Positions 9,863 to 17,816 of a stretch of DNA of 64,000 bases are shown here, piece by piece. The notes under the pieces are model-generated. The model ran no database searches and was not told the DNA's origin. It saw only the letters and a list, made by a program, of their open reading frames with translations. The number at the start of each line of letters is the position of its first letter. Positions within the stretch are counted from its first letter, which is position 1. The position numbers and the translations under genes are program-made. This stretch comes from Sulfuricella denitrificans skB26 (GTDB taxonomy: Bacteria > Pseudomonadota > Gammaproteobacteria > Burkholderiales > Sulfuricellaceae), in the NCBI RefSeq assembly GCF_000297055.2, contig NC_022357.1, positions 1,054,001 to 1,118,000 on the forward strand. The letters are read 5' to 3'.

Positions 9863-10536
9863 GGGCCCACTCTCTGCGTGCGCTGGCCGAAGCCATACAG
9901 CGCCAGCAGTACCAGGAAAGAAAACAGCAGCATGCCGCCGGCGAGCCAGTGGGCCTGTGCATATTCCATTGCCTCGACATGGTCGTAGATGGCTACGGAA
10001 AGCACTCGGGTGGCCCCGGGAATGTTGCCGCCTATCATCAATACCACGCCGAACTCACCCACGGTATGGGCGAACCCCAATATGGTGGCAGTGAGGAAGC
10101 CGGGCCTGGCAAGAGGGAAGGCTACGCTGAAAAACCGGTCCCAGGGGCTGGCGCGCAAGGTGGATGCCACTTCCAGGGGGCGGCTGCCCAGTGCTTCGAA
10201 GGCATTCTGGATGGGCTGCACTACAAAGGGCAGGGAATACAGTACCGAGCCTACCACCAGACCGGCGAAAGTGAAGGGCAGGGTGCCCAGGCCGAGTATC
10301 TGGGTTAACTGTCCCACCGGGCCTTGAGGTCCGAGGGTCATCAGCAGATAGAAGCCCAGCACCGTCGGTGGCAGCACCAGGGGCATGGCGACGATGGCTC
10401 CAACGGGTATTTTCAGCCACGACGAGGTCCGTGCCAGCCACCAGGCGAGCGGCGTGCCCATCAGGAGCAAAAGCAGGGTGGTCGTGGTCGCCAGGCGCAG
10501 GGTCAGCCAGACCGGGGCGAAATCGAAGGCATTCAA
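9859..10536 (-). CDS. modB: Molybdate ABC transporter permease ModB
   Basis: This 225-residue inner-membrane permease has about five transmembrane helices. The EAA loop reads [30 protein letters not shown]-like (about 115-145), and the ModB-typical [21 protein letters not shown] follows. It forms the membrane channel with ModC as ATPase and ModA as periplasmic binding protein. The start lies 10 bases after modA and the stop overlaps modC. Confidence 0.95.
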   Translation of the reverse strand: MNAFDFAPVWLTLRLATTTTLLLLLMGTPLAWWLARTSSWLKIPVGAIVAMPLVLPPTVLGFYLLMTLGPQGPVGQLTQILGLGTLPFTFAGLVVGSVLYSLPFVVQPIQNAFEALGSRPLEVASTLRASPWDRFFSVAFPLARPGFLTATILGFAHTVGEFGVVLMIGGNIPGATRVLSVAIYDHVEAMEYAQAHWLAGGMLLFSFLVLLALYGFGQRTQRVGP

Positions 10537-10546
10537 GATAGGCTCA

Positions 10547-11302
10547 TTATTTAGGTAGATCGTAGCCGTAACGTTTGATGATCGTGGTGGCTTTGTCCGA
10601 TTTCAGGTATTTGAGCAGTTGCTCTGCTGCGGTCTTGCCCTTGCCTCTGGCGAGCAGGATCGCATCCTGGCGGATCGGGGTGTACATTGCTTGAGGTACA
10701 AGCCAGAACGAGCCTTGCTGTTCTGCGTTGTCTTGCCTGATCTGGGAAAGCGCAACAAAACCGAGCTCGGCGTTGCCACTGGAGACGAACTGGTGGGTCT
10801 GGGCAATGTTTTCGCCGAAAACTAGCCGGGATTGTATCGGTTGCCACATGCCCTGCTTTTCCAGAACCTCCTGCGCCGCACGACCGTAGGGCGCCAGCTT
10901 GGGACTGGCGATGGCGAGGTGCCTGAACTTGCCGTGCTTCACGATATTGCCCTGGGGGTCGACGTAGCCTGGTTTGGGGCTCCACAGCGCCAGTCTGCCG
11001 AAGGCGTAAGGGAAGCGGGAGCCGGCTACGCCCAGCCCTTCATTTTCGAGCTTTGTCGGGGTTTCTTCGTCAGCGGACAGGAATATTTCGAAGGGTGCGC
11101 CGTTCTTTATTTGAGCATAGAGTTTGCCCGTTCCCCCAGAGGAAACAAGCGCCTTATTGCCGGTATCCCGGGCAAATTCTGCTGCTATCTTTGCCATCGG
11201 TGCGGCGAAATTGGAGGCTACTGCGACATGGACTTCGTCTGCTGTTGCCAGGTTCATCAGCAAGCCGAAAAAAATAGCGGGGGTCCAGTTCAAATTTTTC
11301 AT
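10547..11302 (-). CDS. modA: Molybdate-binding periplasmic protein ModA
   Basis: This 251-residue protein begins with a signal peptide ([21 protein letters not shown], cleavage near residue 21). The mature part is a type II binding fold with ligand-contact segments [23 protein letters not shown] and [10 protein letters not shown], the usual oxyanion-binding stretches of ModA. It captures molybdate or tungstate for ModBC. It is the first gene of the modABC operon; no molybdenum-cofactor riboswitch was recognised in the 60 bases upstream, only a 17-bp inverted repeat at 11344-11360. Confidence 0.93.
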   Translation of the reverse strand: MKNLNWTPAIFFGLLMNLATADEVHVAVASNFAAPMAKIAAEFARDTGNKALVSSGGTGKLYAQIKNGAPFEIFLSADEETPTKLENEGLGVAGSRFPYAFGRLALWSPKPGYVDPQGNIVKHGKFRHLAIASPKLAPYGRAAQEVLEKQGMWQPIQSRLVFGENIAQTHQFVSSGNAELGFVALSQIRQDNAEQQGSFWLVPQAMYTPIRQDAILLARGKGKTAAEQLLKYLKSDKATTIIKRYGYDLPK

Positions 11303-11343
11303 TTTTCACTTGGAGCCGATAGAGTTGCCTAAAACTGGAGAGG

Positions 11344-11360
11344 CCTGAGTTCAACTCAGG
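11344..11360. promoter_or_regulatory. 17-bp inverted repeat upstream of modA
   Basis: CCTGAGTT-C-AACTCAGG forms a perfect inverted repeat 42 bases before the modA start and 4 bases after the queD stop. It could be a repressor site for modABC or a weak terminator for queD; the T-run expected of a terminator is absent. Confidence 0.45.
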
Positions 11361-11363
11361 GGC

Positions 11364-11810
11364 TCACTCACCCCTCGTTGCATCGGCCCAGTTGTTGGGG
11401 GTTTCGTAAATTCGCACCCGTTCGAGGCGCAGATTGTTGCCATAGGTGTCGCGGTAGGCTAAATCCAGAATCTGGAACGCCTTGGAGGCAAGATTTTCCG
11501 CAGTGGGCACGCAGTCGAGCATAACGGTCTTGTGTCCTTCAATGCTCTTCAGGAAGTCGAGAACGACAGTGTCGCCGGCATACACCAGAAAGGCGTGATC
11601 CCAAGGTTCCACTACATGCTTCTGGGCGATGGCCTTGACGTCGGAAAAGTCCATAACCATGCCTTCTTCCGACGAGCTAGGCATACTGATGATGTTGCCG
11701 GACAGGCTGATCTCGATGGCGTAGCGATGGCCGTGCATGTGGCGGCACTGACTTTTATGGTGCGGGATGCGATGGCCGGCATCAAATTCGAGTCTGCGCG
11801 TGATCAACAT
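11364..11810 (-). CDS. queD: 6-carboxy-5,6,7,8-tetrahydropterin synthase QueD
   Basis: This 148-residue protein has the QueD/PTPS zinc site: H in FDAGHRIPHH and HMHGH (residues about 25-29), with the catalytic Cys just before it (SQCRHMHGH). Later motifs GMVMDFSDVKAIA and PWDHAFL with PTAENLA are the T-fold substrate-binding segments. It converts dihydroneopterin triphosphate into 6-carboxytetrahydropterin in queuosine synthesis. It is followed by modABC on the same strand and is divergent from a radical SAM gene. Confidence 0.93.
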   Translation of the reverse strand: MLITRRLEFDAGHRIPHHKSQCRHMHGHRYAIEISLSGNIISMPSSSEEGMVMDFSDVKAIAQKHVVEPWDHAFLVYAGDTVVLDFLKSIEGHKTVMLDCVPTAENLASKAFQILDLAYRDTYGNNLRLERVRIYETPNNWADATRGE

Positions 11811-11854
11811 ATTTGGAGGGCCAGGGTGGTGGTCAATTCCTGGTGGATTATATC

Positions 11855-12094
11855 ATCCTAGAAACCTCAGTTGACCGCTCGACTGGATATTTAACACTGT
11901 GATTTCAATAAACTTGTTCATGATATGCCTCTTCACCCGGTTAGTGAGTCCGCTACGGGGTGGATTGTACGGTTTTGGGGGCACATGGCAGCGTTACAAC
12001 TCCTTGGAATGGAACGACCATTCCGCGTCGCTGTGCCTTGCCCTGCACCCCCAAAACCATACACTCCACCCCGTCCAACTAAGGTTTCTAGGAT
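11855..12094. repeat. 240-bp fold-back (MITE-like) element between queD and the radical SAM gene
   Basis: The ends are 19-nt inverted repeats, ATCCTAGAAACCTCAGTTG (11855-11873) and CAACTAAGGTTTCTAGGAT (12076-12094), with one mismatch. Inside, a second arm of about 29 nt (11955-11983, ACGGGGTGGATTGTACGG...) pairs imperfectly with 12046-12074. The centre contains GGAATGG/CCATTCC, so most of the element can fold into one long hairpin. No transposase is encoded. It fills the divergent intergenic region. Confidence 0.75.
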
Positions 12095-12147
12095 CATTGC
12101 GCCGAATTTGTTGGCGCCTTGGCAAACGAAGCTTTAAAATCGATTAC

Positions 12148-12999
12148 ATGTCCAAGGTGCTGAATATTTACGATCATGACCGCGACAGCGCGGGGATGGC
12201 TTATGTCTATCCGGTGATCTCGCGCCGTGCCGGTGGCGTATCAGTGGGGATCAACCTCAACACCAACAGTGCCTGCAACTGGCGCTGTATTTATTGTCAG
12301 GTGCCTGACCTCAAGCGTGGTGGCGCACCTGAGCTTGATTTGATAAAGCTGGCAGGAGAATTGCGCAGTTTTTTGCGGGAATTACTCCAAGGTGATTTCA
12401 TGCAGCGACGGGTGCCAGCCGAGGCGCAGCGGCTTAACGATATCGCCTTGTCAGGCAATGGCGAACCGACTAGTGCCAGGGAGTTCGTCCAGGTAGTCGA
12501 TTTGATCGGTGAGATCATGGCGGAATTCGACCTGATCAGAAAGATCAAGCTGGTATTGATCACCAACGGCAGCCTGATTCAGCGCGCCAAGGTCCAGGAA
12601 GGCTTGCGAAAAATGGCTGGTCTGGGCGGAGAGGTGTGGTTCAAACTGGACAGCGCCACGGCGAATGGGATGCGCAGGATTAACAGTACCCGCCAGACGG
12701 TAGAAAAAATGCATGGTAATTTGCGGACAGCTGCGCTGCTATGCCCGACCTGGCTGCAAACCTGTGTTTTTGAACTGGACGGACAGCCTCCTGCACATGT
12801 TGAGCGGGAGGCTTATCTGAAATTCATCGGGAGGCTGCGGACAGAGGGAGTGCCGTTGCACGGTGTGTTGTTATACGGACTCGCGCGCACTTCGATGCAA
12901 CCCGAAGCAGGGCGCTTGTCAGCATTGCCGCAAGAGTGGATGTTGAATTTCGCGGCTGAGATCGAGAAGCAGGGTGTTGCGGTAAAGCTGAGCTGCTAG
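12148..12999 (+). CDS. Radical SAM protein of unknown substrate
   Basis: The start is the ATG at 12148 (MSKVLNIYDHDRDSAG); longer readings run through the fold-back element. The 283-residue protein has the radical SAM cluster motif CNWRCIYC (CxxxCxxC, about residues 45-52), preceded by GINLNTNSACN, then a GNGEPT motif near 108 and LVLITNGSL near 145, both SAM-binding elements. It resembles COG0731/MoaA-like enzymes but has no second iron-sulfur domain. It is not a recognisable QueE, although it lies divergent to queD, so a link to deazapurine metabolism would be speculation. Confidence 0.85.
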   Translation: MSKVLNIYDHDRDSAGMAYVYPVISRRAGGVSVGINLNTNSACNWRCIYCQVPDLKRGGAPELDLIKLAGELRSFLRELLQGDFMQRRVPAEAQRLNDIALSGNGEPTSAREFVQVVDLIGEIMAEFDLIRKIKLVLITNGSLIQRAKVQEGLRKMAGLGGEVWFKLDSATANGMRRINSTRQTVEKMHGNLRTAALLCPTWLQTCVFELDGQPPAHVEREAYLKFIGRLRTEGVPLHGVLLYGLARTSMQPEAGRLSALPQEWMLNFAAEIEKQGVAVKLSC

Positions 13000-13011
13000 G
13001 CTCTATTCGGG

Positions 13012-13308
13012 TCAAGCTTCTTTTTTCTTGGCACGAGCCGCTTTTTTCAGACTTTTATACAAATCTGAATGCTCTTCCTTCATGAAGTTGATGATTTCGA
13101 AGTCTTCTTTTTTGACCTTGGTCAAGTCCAGTTGCTCCACATGGACGAGGCGCAACAACTCTCTGACCGGTTTCGGCATGTTGCGACCGCTTTCATAGCG
13201 GGAGCCACCGCTTTGAGTTACGCCGATTTGGGTCCAGAACTCCTGCTGGTTCAGACCAAGCTTCCGCCGGATTTCACGCGGGTTTATGATATTTTCAAAT
13301 ATTTTCAT
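13012..13308 (-). CDS. XRE-family helix-turn-helix regulator
   Basis: The start MKIFENIINPREIRRKLGL at 13308 gives 98 residues; an upstream Met at 13332 adds eight. The helix-turn-helix covers residues about 10-50 (REIRRKLGLNQQEFWTQIGVTQSGGSRYE). The tail is lysine-rich and predicted helical. The upstream region (13333-13560) contains short repeats such as CCCTA...TAGGG around 13351-13366, possible autoregulatory sites. It is divergent from the aspartate kinase gene, but a regulatory link is not shown. Confidence 0.8.
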   Translation of the reverse strand: MKIFENIINPREIRRKLGLNQQEFWTQIGVTQSGGSRYESGRNMPKPVRELLRLVHVEQLDLTKVKKEDFEIINFMKEEHSDLYKSLKKAARAKKKEA

Positions 13309-13560
13309 GATGTTATCGCCATTTATTAACAAAGTGACTAAATAAAATCCCTACTACGTAATAGGGAAAACCCTAATTGTTCGCATAATGTTATCACGGT
13401 TATTTTAAAAACACACAACAATGATGACATTGGGTTTTATGTGTAGTTCCCTTATAGGGTTGAAATACTGATATTTATCAATTTATTTGGCGGGAGTTTT
13501 CCATGTGCTCGTCATCTTTCCTTAATTGAATTAGAATTATCAATTTTTTGCGGGTGTGCA

Positions 13561-14787
13561 ATGGCACTAATTGTTCAGAAATATGGCGGCACATCGGTCG
13601 GCAACCCCGAGCGAATCAAGAACGTTGCCCAGCGCGTAGCTAAATTCAAGATGCTTGGCCATCAGGTCGTGGTCGTGCTCTCCGCCATGAGCGGCGAGAC
13701 TAACCGATTGATTGCCCTGGCCAAGGAGGTTCAGCCCAACCCGGATCTGCGTGAAATGGATGTGCTGGTTTCCACCGGCGAGCAGGTGACGATTGCACTG
13801 CTTTCCATGGCACTGATGGAACTGGGGCTGAAGGCGCGGAGCTATACCGGCTCCCAGGTCAAGATACTCACCGATAGCGCGCACTCCAAGGCGCGCATAC
13901 TCGACATTGAAGAACACAACATGCGCGCCGACCTGGACGCAGGTTATGTGGTCGTGGTTGCGGGTTTCCAGGGCGTGGATGAAAAAGGCAACATCACCAC
14001 CCTCGGTCGTGGCGGTTCGGATACCACAGGAGTGGCGCTGGCCGCGGCGCTGAAAGCCGACGAGTGCCAAATCTATACCGACGTGGACGGCGTTTACACG
14101 ACTGACCCGCGCCTCGTTCCGGAAGCGCGTCGGCTCAAGACCATTACCTTTGAAGAGATGCTGGAGATGGCAAGCCTCGGCTCCAAAGTGTTGCAAATTC
14201 GCGCGGTTGAATTTGCCGGCAAGTACAAGGTCAAATTGCGCGTGCTTTCCAGCTTCGATGACGAGGGGGAAGGCACTCTGATCACCTTTGAGGAAAATGA
14301 CAAAATGGAACAAGCGATTATTTCGGGTATCGCGTTTAACCGCGATGAGGCAAAAATCACCGTACTCGGCGTACCGGATCGTCCCGGCATTGCCTACCAG
14401 ATCCTCGGGCCAGTCGGCGAGGCCAATATCGACGTGGACATGATCATCCAGAACGTCGGCGCGGACGGCTCCACCGATTTCACCTTCACCGTTCACCGCA
14501 ACGAATACACAAAAGCGCTGGCAGTGCTGAAAGGCGTGCAATCCCACATCGGCGCCCGTGAGGTTTCCGGTGATGACCGCATCGCCAAGGTCTCCGTGAT
14601 CGGCGTCGGCATGCGATCTCATGCGGGAATCGCTAGCAACATGTTCAGGACGCTGGCAGAAGAAGGGATCAATATCCAGATGATTTCCACCTCTGAAATC
14701 AAAATTTCGGTAGTGATCGACGAGAAATACATGGAGTTGGCTGTTCGCGTGTTGCACAAGGCGTTTGGCCTGGAGCAGGGAGCCTGA
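13561..14787 (+). CDS. lysC: Aspartate kinase
   Basis: This 408-residue protein begins ALIVQKYGGTSVGNPERI, the aspartokinase signature. The catalytic domain (1-245) includes VVVLSAMSGETNRL, GRGGSDTTGVALAAAL and TDVDGVYTTDPR. Two C-terminal ACT domains (about 265-400: KITVLGVPDRPGIAYQILG and VSVIGVGMRSHAGIASNMF) mediate feedback by lysine and threonine. It is the monofunctional class without homoserine dehydrogenase. The enzyme phosphorylates aspartate, the first step to lysine, threonine and methionine. The symbol is the generic one for this class (ask is also used). Confidence 0.95.
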   Translation: MALIVQKYGGTSVGNPERIKNVAQRVAKFKMLGHQVVVVLSAMSGETNRLIALAKEVQPNPDLREMDVLVSTGEQVTIALLSMALMELGLKARSYTGSQVKILTDSAHSKARILDIEEHNMRADLDAGYVVVVAGFQGVDEKGNITTLGRGGSDTTGVALAAALKADECQIYTDVDGVYTTDPRLVPEARRLKTITFEEMLEMASLGSKVLQIRAVEFAGKYKVKLRVLSSFDDEGEGTLITFEENDKMEQAIISGIAFNRDEAKITVLGVPDRPGIAYQILGPVGEANIDVDMIIQNVGADGSTDFTFTVHRNEYTKALAVLKGVQSHIGAREVSGDDRIAKVSVIGVGMRSHAGIASNMFRTLAEEGINIQMISTSEIKISVVIDEKYMELAVRVLHKAFGLEQGA

Positions 14788-14831
14788 GCGGTTTGACCTT
14801 TTGCGTCTAAGTCGGTATCCTTGCGCACTTC

Positions 14832-14924
14832 GGAGAGATGGCCGAGTGGTCGAAGGTACTCCCCTGCTAAGGGAGCGTAGGGTTTATAGCCTTACCGAGG
14901 GTTCGAATCCCTCTCTCTCCGCCA
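14832..14924 (+). tRNA. tRNA-Ser (GCU)
   Basis: The acceptor GGAGAGA (14832-14838) pairs with TCTCTCC (14914-14920), with discriminator G and encoded CCA. The anticodon stem is CTCCC/GGGAG with loop CTGCTAA, anticodon GCT. The long variable arm is typical of tRNA-Ser. Confidence 0.97.
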
Positions 14925-14943
14925 TTGTTTGATGGCGGTTTTT
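14919..14943 (+). terminator. Terminator using the 3' end of tRNA-Ser(GCU)
   Basis: CCGCCAT (14919-14925) pairs with ATGGCGG (14932-14938) followed by five T. The stem reuses the tRNA 3' end and its CCA. Confidence 0.7.
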
Positions 14944-14953
14944 GTCATATAAT
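14925..14953 (+). promoter_or_regulatory. Promoter of tRNA-Arg
   Basis: A TTGTTT -35 (14925-14930), a 17-bp spacer and a perfect TATAAT -10 (14948-14953) lie 15 bases before the mature tRNA-Arg start. Confidence 0.7.
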
Positions 14954-14968
14954 GCCGCCTTCACAAAT

Positions 14969-15045
14969 GCGCCGGTAGCTCAGCTGGATAGAGTACTTGG
15001 CTACGAACCAAGGGGTCAGGGGTTCGAATCCCTTCCGGCGCACCA
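14969..15045 (+). tRNA. tRNA-Arg (ACG), island integration site
   Basis: The acceptor GCGCCGG (14969-14975) pairs with CCGGCGC (15035-15041), with discriminator A and encoded CCA. The anticodon stem CTTGG/CCAAG encloses CTACGAA, anticodon ACG. The last 45 nt are duplicated at 22398-22442 and 24706-24750, marking this gene as the attachment site of the island to its right. Confidence 0.97.
15001..15045 (+). repeat. attachment-site copy 1 (within tRNA-Arg)
   Basis: This is the original 45-nt segment from CTACGAACCAAGG to CCA of tRNA-Arg. It is the left end of a tandem array of integrated modules. Confidence 0.88.
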
Positions 15046-15062
15046 GATGTATCAATGAGTTA

Positions 15063-15085
15063 GGCCACCTTCGGGTGGCCTTTTT
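15063..15085 (+). terminator. Terminator of tRNA-Arg
   Basis: GGCCACC (15063-15069) pairs with GGTGGCC (15074-15080) around a TTCG loop, followed by five T. The same hairpin is duplicated after both other att copies. Confidence 0.9.
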
Positions 15086-15546
15086 CTTTTCCTGTTATCC
15101 GGTTTTGTAAAAAGTGCCCAACAAAGTGCCCAACAGATTGAATCGCTAGGCTGATGTGCTGCCGATATATTTCAGCCCCACCCGCTCCCTTGGCGTCAAT
15201 CCCCCTCTGCCCTGCATCCTCTAGTCCTTCACTTCAGTAATCAAATACCACGCGCAGCAAAAGCCAATTGTTGCGGCATCGCTGAACTAGTCGTCCCCAT
15301 TCCACTGCCCGCCTCCGAATTGTTTGGGTTTAGGATTGCTGCTAGATGAGAGGGGGGAGGGCAAACGATAATTTCGCGCATACTGGGTATGTGTGGATCG
15401 AAGTCCGACCGTAAAGCCCTCAACTATTTATACCTACAATTAGGGATTCCCCTATACAGATATCAGGAATAAAAGAGTAGCGTGTCCATAATGCTCCTCT
15501 TGCCATGAGAGGAATGCACAAAAATAACTAAAAACTGGAGTAGACC
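15086..15546. other. Intergenic region at the left end of module 1
   Basis: This 461-base region holds the arm-type repeats at 15114-15135 and a short TCCTCT/AGAGGA inverted repeat (15495-15513) before the cargo gene. A 60-codon reading at 15241-15423 on the minus strand has no ribosome site or recognisable features. Nothing else is seen. Confidence 0.5.
15114..15135. repeat. Tandem GTGCCCAACA repeats, left arm sites
   Basis: Two direct copies of GTGCCCAACA start 12 bases apart (15114 and 15126). An identical pair with the same spacing lies at 22235-22256 beside the integrase start, in the same orientation. Such paired repeats near both ends of tyrosine-integrase elements are typically integrase arm-binding sites. 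Confidence 0.7.
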
Positions 15547-16323
15547 ATGAAAGCTCTCGCCTCATCCCTTGCGTTATGCGCCGTGCTTGTTTCTAGTGAA
15601 GCTAATGCTGCGCTGATTGACCGAGGCGGTGGACTGATCTACGACAATGTGCTCAATGTTACATGGCTGCAAGATGCGAACTATGCCAAGACGCAATATA
15701 TTCAAAGCGGTGGCACACAAGGTTATGCTAATGGCTATATGAACTTAAGTCAGGCCACCACCTGGGCATCCAACCTCAGCTACTACGACAGCGTGCGCAA
15801 CGTCACCTACACCGACTGGCGCCTGCCGAACACCAACCCCGTGAACGGCACTGCATTCAATTACAACTTGAGCTACAACGGCTCCACCGATTATAGCTAC
15901 AACGTCAGCGCGTCAGGCACTGCCTATGCTGGCAGCACGGGCAGTGAGATGGCACACCTGTTCTACAATTCACTCAACAACAAAGGGTACGCTAATCCAG
16001 CAACGTCATGGATTTCATCAACCGCCGGTCATTTAGAAATGCAGTTCGGCTGGGGCCTCGCTAACACTGGCCCATTTAGTAATCTTTTTGGCGTTGACTA
16101 CCTATCCGAGTGGACCGGGCCGATGTACTCTCCGGATGGAAGCGGTGGCCACGTATGGACCTTCAGGTTCGCCGATGGATTTCAAGGCCCCGCTGGGGAC
16201 ACAACCGCATATGCCATGGCTGTTCGTGATGGTGATGTTGCCGCCGTCCCTGTGCCTGCTGCTGCATGGCTGCTAGGTTCTGGCCTGCTGGGCTTGGTCG
16301 GTGTGGCGCGGCGCAATGCGTAA
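15547..16323 (+). CDS. DUF1566-like PEP-CTERM protein (cargo of module 1)
   Basis: This 258-residue protein has a signal peptide (MKALASSLALCAVLVSSEANA) and a Lcl/DUF1566-type domain (DNVLNVTWLQDANYAKTQ, then YTDWRLPNT near 95). The C-terminal sorting tail is VPVPAAAWLLGSGLLGLVGV plus RR. GGAG lies eight bases before the ATG. The tail implies exosortase-dependent export, so the host must supply the sorting machinery. Its 3' end overlaps the next gene by eight bases. The core domain resembles fibronectin/C-type-lectin-like surface modules of unknown ligand. It is unusual as cargo in a small integrative element. Confidence 0.85.
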   Translation: MKALASSLALCAVLVSSEANAALIDRGGGLIYDNVLNVTWLQDANYAKTQYIQSGGTQGYANGYMNLSQATTWASNLSYYDSVRNVTYTDWRLPNTNPVNGTAFNYNLSYNGSTDYSYNVSASGTAYAGSTGSEMAHLFYNSLNNKGYANPATSWISSTAGHLEMQFGWGLANTGPFSNLFGVDYLSEWTGPMYSPDGSGGHVWTFRFADGFQGPAGDTTAYAMAVRDGDVAAVPVPAAAWLLGSGLLGLVGVARRNA

Positions 16324-16657
16324 ATTTATTTTGATAATGCTACTGGCTATTGTAAGCAGTAGCGCTATGGCTAAAAGCCAAATGCTTCTAGCGACTGGTG
16401 TTGAGGGCACCAAGGTTTATTACGTCAAACCTGAAATGGCCTCGCGTAAAGATGATGTTGTGGGCTTTCATCTGCTCACTATTGGACCGGACGGTAAGCG
16501 TCACACGTCTATGATTGTGGGGGATTGCTCTTCGCCTTCCATAATGATTTGGTTCTTTGATGGTAAGGAGGTAAGGCAGCATGGCAAGACCAAGGTAGGC
16601 GAGCCCTTGGCCCTTGGCGTCAACTACGCCTGCAACACAGCGAGAAGAAGCCCGTAG
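16316..16657 (+). CDS. Small secreted hypothetical protein
   Basis: Starting at the ATG inside the last codons of the PEP-CTERM gene (16316), the 113-residue product has a signal peptide (MRKFILIMLLAIVSSSAMA) and a mature domain with two cysteines (VGDCSSPS and NYACNTA) that could form a disulfide. It is translationally coupled to the upstream gene by overlap. I do not recognise a family; the mature part looks beta-rich and periplasmic. Confidence 0.7.
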   Translation: MRKFILIMLLAIVSSSAMAKSQMLLATGVEGTKVYYVKPEMASRKDDVVGFHLLTIGPDGKRHTSMIVGDCSSPSIMIWFFDGKEVRQHGKTKVGEPLALGVNYACNTARRSP

Positions 16658-16698
16658 CCGAGAGAGGTTTTTAAAATTGGGATTGAGAGGGGTTTGGC

Positions 16699-17067
16699 AT
16701 GGGACTATTTCGGATACTAAAGAGCATCGTTAATACAGAGGTAATGGGCGAAGAAGTGGTTTCGACAATTGAGAAAATGTATGCCATGTCCAAAAGAACA
16801 TCGCCATCTGCCGAAGAGCATGAAATACTCGCAGAAATATGTATAAATCGAATGAGGGCTCGGTCGGGGAAACAAAGGTCGGAAGAAATGGAGTTTGCGG
16901 CCTTGTCACAATCGGCGGCGTTTACATCGTTACCTTCTCCTATAAATGCCCGTGCTCTCGGCCTTTATATTTTGTCCCAAGAACGCCCTGATATTATCAA
17001 CCAACACCCAAAGTTTTCTGCTGAGTTTCATAGATTAATGGCTGGTGCGTTTGACCCAAACATGTAA
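16699..17067 (+). CDS. Hypothetical protein
   Basis: This 122-residue product starts at an ATG preceded by GAGAGGGG. It is predicted mostly helical (SAEEHEILAEICINRMRARSG, PINARALGLYILSQERPDI), with no membrane span or signal peptide. It follows the two secreted cargo genes by 41 bases in the same direction. No known domain is recognised. Confidence 0.6.
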   Translation: MGLFRILKSIVNTEVMGEEVVSTIEKMYAMSKRTSPSAEEHEILAEICINRMRARSGKQRSEEMEFAALSQSAAFTSLPSPINARALGLYILSQERPDIINQHPKFSAEFHRLMAGAFDPNM

Positions 17068-17119
17068 TTTGGCGGGAATATCCGCGCAAAATTCCGGCAC
17101 TCCGATGGCCGCCTTTACT

Positions 17120-17473
17120 TTATTTCGTCGTGCACGGCGGCACCCAATATCTTACCCCACCCTTGCGACTTGTGTAATCGCGCCGCTGTTGCCACCCCAA
17201 CTGCCTGAGAGCCAGTGCCACTGAACCACGGTGGGGGGTATCCTGATATCGACCATGAAGATTAGTGCATATCTCGTTAAGGTGGTACCGGCGATTTTTT
17301 AGGGCCACTGGCTGCGCGTTGAACCATCTGGCAATCTGATCAACTAGCGGCTCCCAGCGGCGCAGGTGGTCGGCTTTCTGTTGTGCCTGATCTACTGCTA
17401 ACTGTGATGCGGTTGTGGCTTGCTGCTCTGCGGCTTGCCGCTGAAGGTTTGTCATGTAGGCTTTAAGAAACAT
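17120..17473 (-). CDS. Winged-helix-like protein associated with the element primase
   Basis: This 117-residue product starts at 17473 with a strong GGAGG site. The N-terminus is a helical, glutamine-rich segment (residues 10-45). The C-terminal 60 residues (HLNEICTNLHGR, then SVALALRQLGWQQRRDYTSR and GGVRYWVPP) resemble the small wHTH domain often found at the end of phage primase/VapE-type proteins. It probably binds DNA as part of element replication. Its stop lies 50 bases from the convergent hypothetical gene at 17067. Confidence 0.65.
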   Translation of the reverse strand: MFLKAYMTNLQRQAAEQQATTASQLAVDQAQQKADHLRRWEPLVDQIARWFNAQPVALKNRRYHLNEICTNLHGRYQDTPHRGSVALALRQLGWQQRRDYTSRKGGVRYWVPPCTTK

Positions 17474-17523
17474 ATTTCCTCCGGTGTCGGTGTCGAAACG
17501 CTCTATGGTGTGCTCAGATTAAG

Positions 17524-17807
17524 TGAGGCAATTCTCGGTTTCTGATTGGCAAGCGAGGCAGGAGAAAACGCAATGGTGACGCTGGTTCCAAGTCCTCTGC
17601 CTCACTTGCCTCTCTTTATTTTAAAAAAAATAGAATATATAAATACAATCCCCTGCTACGCCATCGTCACGGTGCATTTCATTGCAACAAAGTTTTTGCG
17701 CAATTTGGCAATAATCTGAGGAAACCCAGTCGTACCAGCATTTCCAGCCGAGGCACAAAGTGAGGCACATCTGAGGCGTGCGGTGTACGTGAGGCATAAC
17801 TGAGGCA
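17524..17807. repeat. Iteron-like TGAGGCA field with AT-rich core (candidate replication origin)
   Basis: Five direct copies of (T/C)GAGGC(A/G) start at 17749, 17761, 17772, 17790 and 17801, spaced 11-18 bases. Two more direct copies are at 17524 and 17554, and two inverted copies at 17598 and 17607. Between them lies an AT-only-like stretch (about 17614-17645). This sits immediately downstream of the primase-helicase gene in a 343-base gap without genes, the layout of a P4/plasmid-type origin. Confidence 0.6.
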
Positions 17808-17816
17808 GATTGGTTA

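Noticed and set aside
12148-12999. QueE assignment for the radical SAM gene beside queD
   Set aside because: Length, the GNGEPT motif and the N-terminus do not match QueE; only the neighbourhood suggested it.
13567-14757. 396-codon minus-strand frame opposite lysC
   Set aside because: Antisense shadow of aspartate kinase with no domain; typical of GC-rich codon bias.
15241-15423. 60-codon minus-strand frame at the left end of the island
   Set aside because: No ribosome site, no recognisable motif, low-complexity proline and serine.
17749-17807. CRISPR array
   Set aside because: The repeat unit is only 7 bases with 4-11 base gaps and no cas genes; it fits iterons and not CRISPR.
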